In this document: in pieces, positions 10,620 to 22,344 of the stretch
Layout: every line of letters starts with the position of its first letter
How positions within the stretch are numbered: the first letter of the stretch is position 1
Notes under the pieces: generated by a model
Told to the model about the DNA's origin: nothing
Databases searched by the model: none
The model's input: only the letters and a program-made list of their open reading frames with translations
From: Vesta saturnalis
Taxonomy: Eukaryota > Arthropoda > Insecta > Coleoptera > Lampyridae
Direction of reading: 5' to 3'
NCBI GenBank assembly: GCA_036346205.1
Contig: JARFJB010002010.1
Location: forward strand, 71,001-135,000
DNA length: 64,000 bases
Translations under genes and position numbers: made by a program

Positions 10620-11645
10620 CCGAGGGATAAAATTTGTGAGAAGAAAATAGAAATTACAACAAATTTTTAAAATGATGTCCATCTTTTTGAATGCACAGTC
10701 TAGCCCTTTTTTTTTCAAAAACCTCCCTCACATTATGTAGCATACTTAGAGATATTTCCCGAAATGCGTCCCTAACTCTTGGTTTTCAAATCTCCTAGTG
10801 TTGTAGGAGAAATACTGTACACTATATTTTTTACATCGTCGATTAAAAAGAAATCCATAGTTCTAAGGTCGGGGGATCTAACTGGAAAACCTTCTAGTCC
10901 GTTTCTCCCTATCCATTTGTTGAAAAACTATCTATTTAAATCATTTCTCACATTAACTGAAATGTGTCCCAGATCACCACACTCATCATTTGCCTAATAT
11001 TTAATGTAAGGTTATCCAACAGTTCCTAGAAGTCACCAATTTAGATGCCAATAAAAAAATACGGGCCAATAACTGTACTGCCCATAATTCCTTTATAAAC
11101 ATTAATACTCCACCGATTATGATGATCTGTTGAATGGAACACATGGTGGTTTTTTATTGTGTGAAAATTAGTGAATTAGTAAAAATTATTATGCAGATTT
11201 GTCCGTAAACAATACATTATACAAAAAAATCTTTTTCGCAACTAACCTTTTCCATTACCCACAAACAAAAATCTAACCGTCCCTGAAAAACTGTTCTATA
11301 CAAATTTTGATGCATCTCGATATGAAAAAGGTGGTTTTATGTTTCCTTAAAATTGTCAACACTAGACTGACTCAAACTAGTCTGCCGGGCGACAACTCGA
11401 CTGCGATTTTCAACAACATATCCCAGTTCGATGAATTGGATACATCAATAACAGGTTTTAAAGTTTCACTTTTACTATATTTAAATGCTTTAAATGTTTC
11501 AAGTAGTTGTTTAAAGCTTATTTTATCAGCATGTTCCTCATCGGAGTTCTGTGCGTACGTTATTTCCGCCAATAAATAATTTTCAAAACATTCTCCGATT
11601 ATGAGAATCATATCTATTCTTTCTTGGACCGAATATTTCATTTTT
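10620..11645 (-). pseudogene. mariner-like transposase with DUF4817-type HTH, heavily decayed
   Basis: Minus-strand reading from 11641 gives an N-terminal helix-turn-helix starting MKYSVQERIDMILIIGECFE, the pattern of DUF4817 domains found in insect mariner-like transposases. Downstream, frames broken by many stops still show a VYKGIMGSTVIGPYFF core (about 11040-11110), a PPDLRTMDFFL-type third catalytic site (about 10840-10880) and a C-terminal IQKDGHHF near 10670. A 78-codon plus-strand ORF overlapping it is spurious. It belongs to the same superfamily as the copies at 23504 and 26854 but is the most eroded. Termini were not identified. Confidence 0.75.
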
Positions 11646-11649
11646 TTCT

Positions 11650-12189
11650 GTTACAAGGACCAATTTACAAAAGAAACAAAGGTAGGTTTCATCACCTTTA
11701 AAAATGACTATTGTTAATAACCGAAAGCAGTCTACTTTGAAATTCAAGAGAATATGTGAACTTCAAGAGAAAATTGCCGCGTTAGTGTTTATGATATAAA
11801 GTTGAAACTTAAACACCTAGTCATACCTAATATTGTTTGAACAGTAATTGGACTAACCATAATCAATAAAATATAAAATGTTGCGCCATGGAGGAAAAAC
11901 AATAGAAACTACAGAATTTAGGTATGGCAGACCTTTATAATTTTTATACGTGTTCATTAACTTAAGTTGTGTAATATATAAAAACCAGTTTATAAATTGT
12001 AACAAATAAAACTTTTAATCAAAAACAGGAAACAGACTATTAGTATTACAACATTTCTCTCTATCTTTCTGACATTCAATTTAAACAACTCAATCAATCT
12101 TTTTTTTTATACCTGTCATTCGTCTACTAATACATTTATTTTTAACATATACAATGTCTTACAAAATTATTTTATCAACACTGGGAGCT
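11650..12189 (-). repeat. Probable 3' LTR region of the BEL/Pao element
   Basis: On the minus strand a G-rich polypurine-like tract (TTGGGGGGTA, about 12192-12201) is followed at 12189 by TGTTAGCTCCCAGTGTTGAT, a typical LTR start. The next 40 bases resemble 17061-17098 at the other end of the element. The LTR's far end is uncertain; a TTTATTTGTTACA near 12000 is a candidate. No ORF is present. Confidence 0.5.
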
Positions 12190-12284
12190 AACATACCCCC
12201 CAACTTGAAGTCACTAGGCTTCAACACTTAACATTACCGTTATCAATGTTCATTGTTTATAGGTAACGGACAAACTTTTTGAAA

Positions 12285-13000
12285 TTATTGTTTAAGTCCA
12301 CCAAAAGATGTCTTGATTGTTGCAGCTCTTGTCACTCCATCATTACCAACGTGAACTCGGATTATTCTTCCTAATTTCCATTCAGCAGGGGACATGTTAT
12401 CTTCTTTAATTAGTACTAAGGTATTTTCTTTTAAATCATTTTGATTGGTCTTCCACTTCACTCGTTTCTGAAGTTCCAAAACGTACTGCTTGCTCCATAT
12501 TTTCCAAAAATTGCATTTCATTTGTTGGATGTGCTGATAAACAGAAAGACGATTTAGTGGAACTGTACTACGTCATATTTTGGCAATGACGTTAGTGATT
12601 TACCAACCAAAACCGTTAGGATCAGATGAAAGAGGTGAGAGAGGTGAGAATTGAGTACAGCTTCGATCTGGACAAGCATTCGAAAGTGAAAGAGTTATTC
12701 ACTACAATAAGTTTTAAATGGTGTTTTGCGCTGCGCACACCAGACCCCCAAATTCCCTCAAAATGCGGGGAATATGGTGAATTAACTTCCAAGTAATATT
12801 TTCTTTTTAAGCGCATTGCTCAATGATTGATTATCTGTAATAAAAGTACTTAACTCTCGTAACTCAGATTTTATCACTACAAAATTTCTTCCATTATCTG
12901 AGAATTCCACAGAAAATCGTCTACGACGTCCGCAAAATCTACGAAACGCTGACATAAAAGAATCTTTTTTAATGAAAATAAGCAACGCATAATCCACCCC
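12285..13000 (-). pseudogene. BEL/Pao integrase, core end plus C-terminal domain
   Basis: Reading 12816-12622 gives NSPYSPHFEGIWGSGVRSAK and TFECLSRSKLYSILTSL, the end of a BEL integrase core. The segment 12997-12782 lies just upstream and contains RRFCGRRRRFSVEFSDNGRNF, with the Asp of the second catalytic site. The last 78 codons (12521-12285) form the C-terminal domain (FWKIWSKQYV, LVLIKEDNMSPAEWKLGRII) typical of BEL/Pao integrases. Stops and frame changes separate the pieces. Confidence 0.85.
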
Positions 13001-13668
13001 TAAACTTCAAAGGGATACCTTGGATTTAGCCGTTCTTGTGGAAAATTGCCCATGATTGGCTTAGAAACGTTAGAATGTTAGAAATGCATTAAATCTAAAA
13101 CATTTGAAGAAATTATGTACCATCTTTCTTGCTAAAGACCGTCCCTTTATCGGCCAAAATTTATCGCGTACTGACACGAGTAATTGCTGGGTACTACAAT
13201 GAAACCATCTAATATGCTCATTTTAGAATATCAATTTTGTCAAAATATGCTTTTCTGACAATATTACAGGGTGTTTTTTTCAAAACTAAAATTAGAGGCG
13301 CTGATACGCCCACCAACGCGTAAAATGCCAAATTCATCTAAAATCTGATTAATATTACTACTACTACTAACGGAATTCTTTTTCTTTACTTTAGTGATTT
13401 CATATAAAAATGTCTCGTTTTATGAAATCTTAATAATAGCATTTAAAGTATTATTCAATTCTAATACAGTTGGTGCTCCATAGTCACGCAATTTTTTCGG
13501 TTTCTTAACAATGCTTTTCCAACGTGATATATAAGGGACAACCCTTTCAGTTTGTTAAAGCTTGAAAACTTATTTATTATTGAACTCTCAAGGGTTTGTT
13601 CAAATAAAACTGTAGCTGGTTTACGAAGATCACGTAAATTATATATTCACCTCAACATTAGAATTAGG

Positions 13669-15110
13669 TCATTGAGACATGTTTTGTAACAGAAATTTAG
13701 GTCCAGACCACCAAAGACCAGAATACCTTAAATTACTACGTTGTACACCCCTAGTTAAAAAATCTGTAGCATTAAGCTGGGTAGGCACGTACTTCCAACA
13801 ATAAGTTGAAGTATTCTCTTGAATTTTAGCAACCCGATTGCTCACGAAATACTTCAGTCGACTAGGCTCAGTTTTCAACCAACTCCGTGCTACCGTAGAA
13901 TCAGTCCAAATGAATATCTTATCAAATTAGAGTCCTAATGGCTTTGTGACTTGATTTACAGGTCTAGATAGTAACAGACAACCACAAAGTTCCAATCTAG
14001 GCATTGTAACAGTTTTTAGTGGAGCAACCTTATTTTTGGCAGTGAGTAATTTTACCTGTACATCGCCTTGTTTATTTACTGGACGGACGTATATGCAACT
14101 AACGTATGATGATTCAGAAGCATCTGCACACTCATGCAATTCAATGCTTTCTGGACTATCCAAAATTATTCAACTGTCAGTTTCCAAATCACTTAACAGG
14201 GGCAACTTATCTCTAAAGACAGTCCAGGCTGTATGTATGTGCAATGGTAAACCCTCATCCCAAGAGAATTTTTCTAACCAGACTTTTCAATATCTCTCCA
14301 ATAATTATGCAGAGACTTAGCAAACCTAAAGGATCAAATACCTGAGATATTCGGGAAAGAATTTCGTGTTCAGTTGCAAGTTCACTTTCAGGTTTGAAAT
14401 TAATTTGATATAAAAATTTATCGAAAGATAGAATTTCACGACTGTTTGATACAAATTTTCTAAGACTAAAACATCCGTGCCTTAAAATGTCAGAAACGCC
14501 ATTACAAACACGAAAAGCGTCTTCTACGTTATCCTCACCTGTGAGAAGGTCGCTACGTAGAAATCCGACTTAATTATATCACAATATCTTGGAAATGACT
14601 TTTCGTTTTCTCTAGCAAGATGAACGAGACAACGAATAGACAAAAACGAACCAGCTGTAGTTCGGTATGTAACAGTTTGCAGTTCCTAAGTTTCAAGTTC
14701 CTGATCGGGACTACTTCTCCACAGCATACGTTGCAGTGGTAAATGCTGATTATCAATATTCACATTCCTATATATTTTTCAATGTCAGCAGTTATCGCTA
14801 TCGAATGCTACCTGAATCTAAGGAGAATCGAAAAAAGAGTTTGTTGTAGTACAGGACCTTTATGTTGAATATGGTTTAGTGGGTAACCACTTGAGCTTGG
14901 GGCACTAGCGTCAAATACCGTATGTAATTTGGTCGTGAGATTGTCTTCGCGAAGGACCCCATGATGGGGTAAATAATATGTAACCTCACCATTTTCAGAA
15001 ATATTTGACACCTTTTTCATGTGTCATAAATTTTGGTACTCATCCATAAAACTCATAATGCTGCCTTCGAAATACAGGATCTTTTTGTAATTTATTTATT
15101 TCAAGATTAA
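13669..15110 (-). pseudogene. BEL/Pao reverse transcriptase and RNase H region
   Basis: The fragment 15020-14808 (YYLPHHGVLREDNLTTKLHT, VFDASAPSSSG, LFSILLRFR) is the start of a Pao-type reverse transcriptase. Further pieces lie at 14756-14300. The fragment 14163-13927 (ECADASESSYVSCIYVR, KNKVAPLKTVTMPRLELCG) is the Pao peptidase/RNase H segment, and 13878-13669 (STYCWKYVPTQLNATDFLTRG) is the RNase H end. No piece exceeds 80 codons, so the gene is long dead. Confidence 0.85.
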
Positions 15111-15379
15111 AAAATCGATTTTTGGCTTGAGTATTAGAATTCAACAAACTTATTTATAGAATCCTTCAAAGGAAGTGTGGCTATAAACCGACCGCTTGAA
15201 TTTCGTCTGTGCCATTTTATCTAAAATACTGCTTTGACATTCTTTAACTTCGCAGAACCAGGCTAGTTGAGTTTTTATTTGGGATTCAAAACTTTATGGC
15301 GAAAAATTACAAGAAACCGAATTATTCTGAAGATATTTAATTGGACCTGAAACAATCCAACCAAATCAAGTTTTCTGAA

Positions 15380-16035
15380 GCACAGGTTTATTGTTTCCAA
15401 TAAAATGTTGACCATTACTAATAAGACGCCAAAATAAGTCAGCTCCTATTAGCATGTCAATCTGTCCAGGTTCAAAAAAACGTCGGATCAGGAAGTTTAA
15501 TATTTACAGGAATTTGTAACTTACTTACATCAATTTTTACACAAAGTAAACTAGCTGTAACTTTGGGCAAAACTAAACAAAAAATAGTATCGGTAAATTG
15601 TTATACTGTGATGTTATAACAATCTGGCACTTATACTCGATAGAAAAAATAGAATTATTCAAACCTTTAACTGAAATAGATGTTTTTTCAACCGGTAGAT
15701 CCAATCTGGTACCGAGTGATCTGGAGATAAAATTTTACTGCGATCCACTATCTAACAGTACTATAACAGAACGTAACTTTTCATATTTATCAAATACATC
15801 AACATAAGCAGTTGATAGATGTACTCCATTCACTAAACCATTGGCTCAGTTTGACTAGCACGATTTTGAGATAAACCTGTATTTGGTGCAGTACCACAGA
15901 GTTGAGAAGCTTTTTGCATATTTGAATGATTTTGAACTTTATTTGCGTCTTTTTCTGTATGCAATAATGTGTGATGTTTTCGGAGACATTTTCGACATGT
16001 AGAACCTCGACAAACTTTTCAGAAATTCCCAAAAC
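15380..16035 (-). pseudogene. BEL/Pao zinc knuckle and aspartic protease
   Basis: The minus-strand reading at about 16015-15960 contains CRGSTCRKCLRKHHTLLH, a Cys/His zinc-binding motif usual after BEL Gag. At about 15780-15740 the sequence VLLDSGS carries the Asp-Ser-Gly of the DUF1758-type retropepsin, followed by a stop, then NFIS. FGWIVSG-like residues appear downstream. A 69-codon plus-strand ORF here is a shadow. Confidence 0.7.
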
Positions 16036-16249
16036 GTAAGCAATTCATGAAAATTTTTAAAGCCATTGCTTTTCTTGACATGTACTTAGTACACAAACCT
16101 AACAACTGAGCAGTTTTGTATATAATGCGAATTTTTAGATATTTTACAAACAGGAATATTTTCGTTTCTCTTATCAGTGTCTGTGACAAGAAAACCACTG
16201 GTTGAATTAGATTTACCATTTTCAAAATGTTTTTCATTGTTTTTCAAAA

Positions 16250-17060
16250 CTATTCTCTTCAAGCGATTCTAACAACTCAGCCCTAGATTTTAAGAAATTT
16301 TTGAAATCCTCAAACGTTGGAACAGTGCTTTTAGATGTCTTAATTTTTCCCATTCAAATTTTGTACATTTTTCTAACTTTTCTGCTGCCATCCCAATTAT
16401 TTGTTGGTTGTCCCAACTGCTTGAGAGCTCTCAAATTTTTCATAAGCGTATCTGTTAACTTACTTAACTCGACTGAGGAATCTTTTTTAACTTGCGCAAT
16501 ATTAAGTAGTGCTTTGACATCGTAGTCGATTAACAAACGAGGACAGAGTATCGGTCAGTAATGCATTTCCAAGCCGTAATATAGTTCTGGGCAGAAAATT
16601 CCATTGTTTTCAAAATATCCGCAGGAGGACACTCCAGTGATGCCGTCAAGTAATGCAATTTCTGTATTAGGCTTAGACTTTCATTATTATGAATTAGAAA
16701 TTCATAAGTGTCGCGGTATTCAAGCTATTGAAGATTCTTACCATCAAACGTAGGTAACGAGATCTTATGTAATTTCACTAAGTTTGACAAGTTATTTTGC
16801 TCACTACGGATACTATCAACTGCACTATGGGAGGATGTAGATAAACAATGGTGTGCAACCTTGAACTTTGAGAGTAAATCTTGAGCTAAACTCAATTGGT
16901 CATAAAACAATATCTCGAAATCCTCACGTTCTTGAATTTCATTATCTAGACGATCATCTACATTCTCACCAGTAATACTACACTCAACTTACCGCTGATT
17001 TTTATCAAATTCATTGAACGATAGCTCAAATTGGTCAAATCTTTGTTGCAAATTACATTT
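16250..17060 (-). pseudogene. BEL/Pao Gag (DUF1759-type)
   Basis: The minus-strand fragment 16910-16725 contains SNLVKLHKISLPTFDGKNLQ, matching the conserved lead-in of DUF1759 Gag domains. Fragment 16536-16354 (LLNIAQVKKDSSVELSKLTD, LKQLGQPTNNWD) is the downstream helical part. Stops and frameshifts separate them. Confidence 0.75.
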
Positions 17061-17098
17061 GTTACAAAATTAATTTATCAACACAGGGCGCTAACCAT
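17061..17098 (-). repeat. LTR-start-like block at the 5' side of the BEL element
   Basis: GTTACAAAATTAATTTATCA and the following CACAGGGCGCTAACCATA parallel 12152-12189 (CTTACAAAATTATTTTATCA, CACTGGGAGCTAACATA) in the same orientation. It is the only trace of a 5' LTR. Confidence 0.55.
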
Positions 17099-17135
17099 AC
17101 AGTAATCAAATTTACTACGTGATGAAAGAATAAAA

Positions 17136-17229
17136 TACAGGTTGTTCTGTTTAACTAACTAAAAATACAATAAAATATAGGGCATTATATAAAAAAAACT
17201 TTGATACTCCTATTTTTAATCACCCTGTA
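17136..17229. mobile_element. Possible very small mariner-type MITE
   Basis: TACAGGTTGTTCT at the left and ATCACCCTGTA at the right form short imperfect inverted ends bounded by TA, enclosing about 90 bases with a GGGCATTAT motif. The ends resemble those of the mariner at 22494. The arms are short, so this could be chance. Confidence 0.35.
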
Positions 17230-18640
17230 TATTTCAAAATAATTTTAAAATATACACTGTATAATCCACATATAAATATAAGTATATACAAAATTGTTAA
17301 AATGTTTCTCTCATACTCACTTCCTCACTAAATAAATACATAAAACATTTATTTATGTACATTCATTTCACACATATATGGATATCGTATAATACATAAA
17401 TCGTTATACAAGGTTAAATGTACTGAAGGTCCAGTTCAGTTCAAAACTATTTTTCAACTGGGCCTTGCATCATCATAAGATTAATAATCCATTTAACAAC
17501 CAATGCCTAACCGAACACATAACTAAACCAACTTGAACCTGACACACTAAGAACACGTGACAACTCAGGATTCGACTTGAGATTTATGTACGGAAATATA
17601 GGAGCAGGATAAATTGAGGGCAACAAATAAGCTCTAAATACATACAGTTCACTGACTTTGAAAAAGACTTCTAAAATAATATAATCGAAAAAGTTTATAG
17701 GGAGATTTAAAATTCCAACGGCAATTTGTTATATATGGTACTTACATTGTATTGAAAAGATCTCTCAAACAATGAGGTTTTCTGCTGTGGGGATGTTATT
17801 AAGCCTCTGAACCTAAGATTTAGATTATGTATATCTGTACGAAATTTTAATTTAATACACAAGTATAATGGCGATTTTTCCGTTATTATATATAATTATT
17901 TAATTCAACAGTAGTTGATCAATTTTAATGAAATTTTCAAAATATGCCTATTTTGCTGAATCAAAGTAATGGTTGAAGTTTAAATAAATTCGATACATTC
18001 TTTTTCTTTTTTTTGTCAGTTCTTTGTTGTCAGTAAAAATAAATTTTATTGTATACGCTATTGGTGTGTAATAACTGTCAACTTTGCTATTAGTTTGTCC
18101 ACTACTGCTTGGTGAAAAATTACGAATGCCAAGAGTTCGCCAACATAAAAATTATTGGCAAGTAAATAATTTTGAACCTGGCCGTTTTATTGGTATGAGA
18201 GTGTATATGGTATGAGAGTGTATATTTTACATGATGTCTACCGTTCGACAGCTTATAATAAGCGAGAAATAACCATCTTTTTTTTTCTTCACTTTTTTTA
18301 CTACTACTAGCATTACTATTTTAACAGCACCAACCACACAATATTATTTTTCATATTGTTAATGCAACTATATGGAGTATCCATATATAATGATGAACTT
18401 CTGAGTTTTGATCGTTCCAGAAATGATTTTATAGGTGCTTTCACTATACACAGATAGCGCCTTTACTTGCTCACAATTGCACACGACTAACCAGTGGATA
18501 AAAAATGAGTCTAGTTAAAGCATGTGTTATTTACATTTGGTGCGGTAGTAACACTATCATGATAACAAAATGTTATGTTTGTTGTTTTCCAGCTGCACAT
18601 AAAGTACTTATGAACATATTATCAATGTTTAACAACGTAT
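17230..18640. other. AT-rich stretch with nothing recognised
   Basis: Contains low-complexity T runs and ORFs under 70 codons only. No coding motif or known repeat was recognised. Confidence 0.4.

Positions 18641-18643
<3 letters not shown>

Positions 18644-18697
<54 letters not shown>
18644..18697. repeat. (TA)n microsatellite
   Basis: A TA dinucleotide tract of about 54 bases joined, on the minus strand, to the 3' end of the PLE-like tail at 18698-18830. Confidence 0.97.
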
Positions 18698-18700
<3 letters not shown>

Positions 18701-18830
18701 AGCCAAAATCTTAATATAATTTACGGGAGGTCGGTCTAATTGTTTAATGCTTTAAGTCCAATATTTCGTTTATAATTGAAACTTTATCAAGGCGTTCTGT
18801 AGACAGTTGTTATAATAGTATACAACACTT
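18698..18830 (-). repeat. Penelope-like element 3' end (minus strand) running into (TA)n
   Basis: The minus strand reads CCTTGATAAAG, a short stem GTTT/AAAC, then CGAAATATTGG, and continues for about 80 bases to the TA tract. The TGANRAAG-stem-C-GAAA pattern matches those at 3545-3645 and 22248-22320 although the sequences differ, so this is a third PLE subfamily tail. No coding part remains. Confidence 0.5.
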
Positions 18831-18849
18831 TATATGAATCACTATTACA

Positions 18850-19620
18850 GTCTAACACGTTTAGATAACATTGTTTACTTATGAAGGTTCCAATTTTGTT
18901 GTTTTAGCTTTGAGCTAACGTCGACTTCGGATAATTCTACGGGCACGTCACGTAGCACTATGCTATCCAATCGCTCGCTCTTTGCCTAATAGGTGTGGTA
19001 TGGAGTACTACACCTATCTAGTATCCATATAGCTCATTAACTTGTATCTGTCCTGGAGTGAGGCAAGCTGAATCCGGATCCCCTCGCTAATGGCCTTGGC
19101 TCTCGTGAAGGCGATTTGTTGTTGGTCTAGTTCTCGGGAGAACGCAACCCAGTTCTTCAGTGACGAAGGATTACCTGAACTTTCTCTCTGGTGTCCTCTC
19201 GTGTCTGCTCTATTGCTGTTGTCGTAAACTCTTCAAGGACATATAACACGTTGTCGGTGGGCGTCGTCGTAGGCGGGCGTACCTTCGGCGTATTCTTAGG
19301 CTTCTTCTGTAACACAAAGTCATCGGGTCTGGTGAATCCAGGACGAGCTTCTGTTTCGATGGTGCTGATCCTCTACTAGCGGTAGATGATCTACAGCGGT
19401 GGTGATCTTGCCTTGCTTTGTCACCTCCTCTTCTGTGCGGTGGCGGCAAGTAGCGCGTGGTTGCTCGTTCCGTGGGACGGCATTTCGAGCGGCGACGGTA
19501 TCGCTAGCTCTTGGGACATCGTCGGCGAAAGCAGCTTTCGACGCTTCTCTAACCGTTGCTGGAAACGGCGACTGTTGCACCCTGGTTAGAACATCCTAAA
19601 AACAATGTTGGCTTTTTTTG
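18850..19620. other. Relatively GC-rich unassigned block
   Basis: Clearly richer in G and C than its surroundings, with overlapping ORFs of 60-86 codons on both strands that share no recognisable motif. It may be an LTR or untranslated region of an unidentified retroelement, or an unrecognised host exon region. Nothing decides between these. Confidence 0.3.
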
Positions 19621-19764
19621 AAATAGACAAATCTGTCTTGTACTTGTAAAGTTTACCTTCTCAGATCGAGATGTAAACCTCGAATCTCACTACTCGTACA
19701 AAATTATTAACTAAATTGCTGCAAATACGAGAATTGATCGCTACGTCCCACCCTCATCAACTCC

Positions 19765-20345
19765 GGTTACTAAATTAAAATTCATTTTACTTCATTTTTC
19801 TATATAATCCCCTTAATATTAATACATTTCTCCCACCGGCGCTTCAGCATTGTGACAGCTTCCTGGAGGAAGTATTGTCAACCTCTGCAAACCACTGGTT
19901 TACAGCGTCTATGAGTTCATTATTGCATGAACATGTTTCCCCGAAGACGTTGGCAGCCAGATCTGGCGAATATGGCGGGTATTCAAGCAACTCGAAACCT
20001 GCTTAGTTATTAGTTAGTTTTTCATTGACAGCTACGTGTAGTTTTGATATTAAGCTAGCGTAATAGTTGGCTGTTATTGTAGCTCGTATATGAAAAAAAT
20101 CAATGAGAATTACTATTTTGACCATTACTTTGAGCAGTGACGGCTGAGACTTGAACGTTTGAGGAAGTGGAGAACTATGGTGCTTCCACTGCATACTTTG
20201 CATTTTCGTTCCGGGATCTTAGTGGTGGACCCATGTTTCATTCATTGTTACAAATCTATCAAAACAGTTCTGCGGATTTCATGAATTTGGATGGGGGTCG
20301 TGTCCCTTTTTTAAGAGGTTAATTATCGCTATTTGTTCGATACGC
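19765..20345 (-). pseudogene. mariner transposase remnant (classical, HTH-lacking)
   Basis: The minus strand shows a W-V-H-H motif near 20235, then the 66-codon ORF 20203-20003 with QWKHHSSPLPQTFKSQPS and ATITANYYASLISKLH, the mariner region between the first and second catalytic sites. At about 19960 LLEYPPYSPDLA is the third catalytic-site signature. A poor C-terminal tail follows to about 19770. Several residues expected between the blocks are missing. The N-terminal part is not visible, and no inverted repeats were located. Confidence 0.8.
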
Positions 20346-21035
20346 CCATTTTTTGCACTACTATGACACTTTGTTTGAAACAAACAACTGCTGTGACAGA
20401 TGCAGAAATGATTTTCCGCATGCTCTATAAGCACACATCGAAAGTAAGTTAGGGGATCAACCCCTTATGTAGCTTAATCTGATCTTTTTTTATAACGTAC
20501 ACGACGACACAGTATCTAACATACAATAAAGTTTGATTCAAATAAAGTTCAGTATTACTCATCGATGTAAAACTATAATAAAATTACATATTTTTATGTC
20601 TCTCTCTCAACTACATGTATTAGAGAAGGGTAGCCATAAAAACATATTAGCGCACTAAAACGTGATTAACAAGCAGCATCTGTTACTCAGTTTTTTTCAG
20701 AATTATCTACAACTTGTACAGTAAATTATCGGTAATTTGGTAACATTTTTATATAATTTATATAAAATTAAAAAAATTTTATATATGCTATGTAACAAGC
20801 ACCTTTAATCTCAAGCGCCGCTCGTACTTATGAACGTGCTTGATTATTTTGAACGGGGACATGACAATCAAGGGGCAGTCGTCCTATTTGAATCTGTTAT
20901 GCAGGTATGTTGTACATTATTGTGTAAAATATGATACTTGGAAGGAATACTTTTAGCGCACGTCTGAAGCGTGTGGGATTAGTATAAATACAGTTAGTAC
21001 TATGACTATGTGAACGATGCTGGAAAGAGAAAAAT
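20346..21035. other. Stretch with nothing recognised
   Basis: AT-rich with a less AT-rich island at 20810-20900. No coding motif was recognised; part of it may be the eroded N-terminal end of the following transposase. Confidence 0.3.
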
Positions 21036-21039
21036 GTAT

Positions 21040-21830
21040 GAAATGCATTCAAAATGTAAATATAAACATGCAAGGAATGTCTAGTACTATACCTGTTTTG
21101 TAGGTATACGTGTTACGTTGGCATCAATACAAAAAATTAAATTAAGCATTAGTCAAGCTTTCGATTTCAGTAGATTAAGACGTCTCTTCCATTCCCTTGG
21201 CTTTTCATCTAAAGCAGATGATGATAGGAGAGGTTTACTGGAACAATCACATATTGCTGCCAGTCGTGTACAATTCTTAAGAGAATATTACAAAAATAAG
21301 GAAGAAAAATTATACAATCCTGCATTCTTAGATGAAACTAAGAGCAGACTATCATGGAGATATGTTTGCGGTTGAAAATACTGTAATTGCAAACTTAAAA
21401 AACATCTTTGGTTGTAATGGACAATGCTAGTTATCATCCAAACTTCTAGAAAAAAATCCAAGTAATTCATTTAAGAAGAAAAAATGCGTAATTTTTTTTA
21501 AGCACAACATAGCTTATACATCTAACGTGTTTAAAAAATAATTGCTGCAGTTAGTTGCAGATAATGCGATACCAAAGGTGTACGAAATAGATGAAATAGT
21601 GGGGACACAGAGTATTAGGTTTAACACCATATCACTGTCTATTTAATCCAATTCAACTGGTGTGGGCACACTGTAAAGAACACTGCAACAAAAACATAGG
21701 AAGACATGATTCCAAATTTAACGATGACCATGTAAAAGAACTATAAACGAAATCCTTGCAACAAATTGATGGGACACATTGAGAGAAATGCATTTAACAT
21801 GCCGAAGTGTCTATGTTAGAGTGGTGCGAA
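21040..21830 (+). pseudogene. IS630/Tc1-like DDE transposase remnant
   Basis: The 85-codon ORF 21118-21375 leads to FLREYYKNKEEKLYNPAFLD, whose D-E-T resembles the first catalytic motif. After a frame change, MDNASYHPN (GACAATGCTAGTTATCATCC at 21419-21438) is the second, and LSPYHCLFNPIQLVWAHCKE (about 21625-21685) is the third, with Gln where Glu is usual. The same layout is seen at 50930-51345. Multiple stops make it inactive. The exact clade is not determined. Confidence 0.7.
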
Positions 21831-22115
21831 ATCTATAATTTCGTTGATCTTCGAACTACATTACACTGTACACACTTTCTTCTACAAGAATGAAATAATC
21901 ACAAATGTATCGATATTTATGTTATCGTAAAGCATCTATAAGAATTGTGTCGATTACAAAGCAATCATTATGCTTCTAGAAGGGTTGTTATAAATCTTGA
22001 GACAAACAAACTAATTGCAACTTTTGTCAATTTTTCCAACTGAAATGATTTACTTTAAAATAAACAAGAAAAGTATTTATGAAAACTTTCACCATTATCA
22101 CACATAATAAAATAC
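21831..22115. other. AT-rich stretch with nothing recognised
   Basis: No ORF, RNA gene or repeat was recognised between the transposase relic and the PLE tail pair. Confidence 0.4.
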
Positions 22116-22117
22116 TT

Positions 22118-22320
22118 ATCTTTTTTTGGGTTTTTTTAATAGTGTAAATTATACAATCTAAATCAGCAGGCTGGTGTTTATGTTTTAATTTTTCAACTTT
22201 GACAGAATTGTTTACAACATCTTTAACAATTTTAACAGATATTACTACTGACGAAGATAACTGTAAGTGTTATCGAAACGTTTAATTTAAAATACACCAT
22301 TAAAAAACCCCAAAAAAGCA
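22118..22320. repeat. Inverted pair of Penelope-like 3' tails
   Basis: At 22118-22164 the tail is in minus orientation (TTTTTTTGGGTTTTTTTAAT, then TTATACAATCTAAA). At 22248-22320 it is in plus orientation with the full motif: CTGACGA (22248-22254), stem GATAAC/GTTATC (22256-22261 and 22269-22274), GAAAC (22275-22279), and a tail AATACACCATTAAAAAACCC. CUGANGA...GAAA is the hammerhead core order; one unpaired A (22255) lies at the stem II entry. The inverted pairing recurs at 43312-43394. Confidence 0.6.
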
Positions 22321-22344
22321 TTTGTTTACTTACAGATATATAAT

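Larger units (their letters stand above)
12190..17098 (-). mobile_element. BEL/Pao LTR retrotransposon, minus strand, degenerate
   Basis: Minus-strand fragments appear in BEL order: DUF1759-type Gag (about 17060-16300), zinc knuckle and aspartic protease (16030-15400), Pao reverse transcriptase (15100-14300), RNase H region (14160-13680), integrase core (13000-12600) and the C-terminal integrase domain (12521-12285). Every part is interrupted by stops. The left (3') LTR start at 12189 and a similar 40-base block at 17061-17098 flank the coding region, but at the 5' side Gag follows that block almost at once, so the 5' LTR and leader appear deleted. Confidence 0.85.

Noticed and set aside
12622..17000. 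Several plus-strand ORFs of 60-94 codons across the BEL element
   Set aside because: They are antisense shadows of minus-strand Gag, protease and reverse transcriptase segments.
19191..19600. Possible host gene exon in the GC-richer block
   Set aside because: ORFs of similar size exist on both strands with no recognised motif or convincing splice sites; kept only as unassigned.
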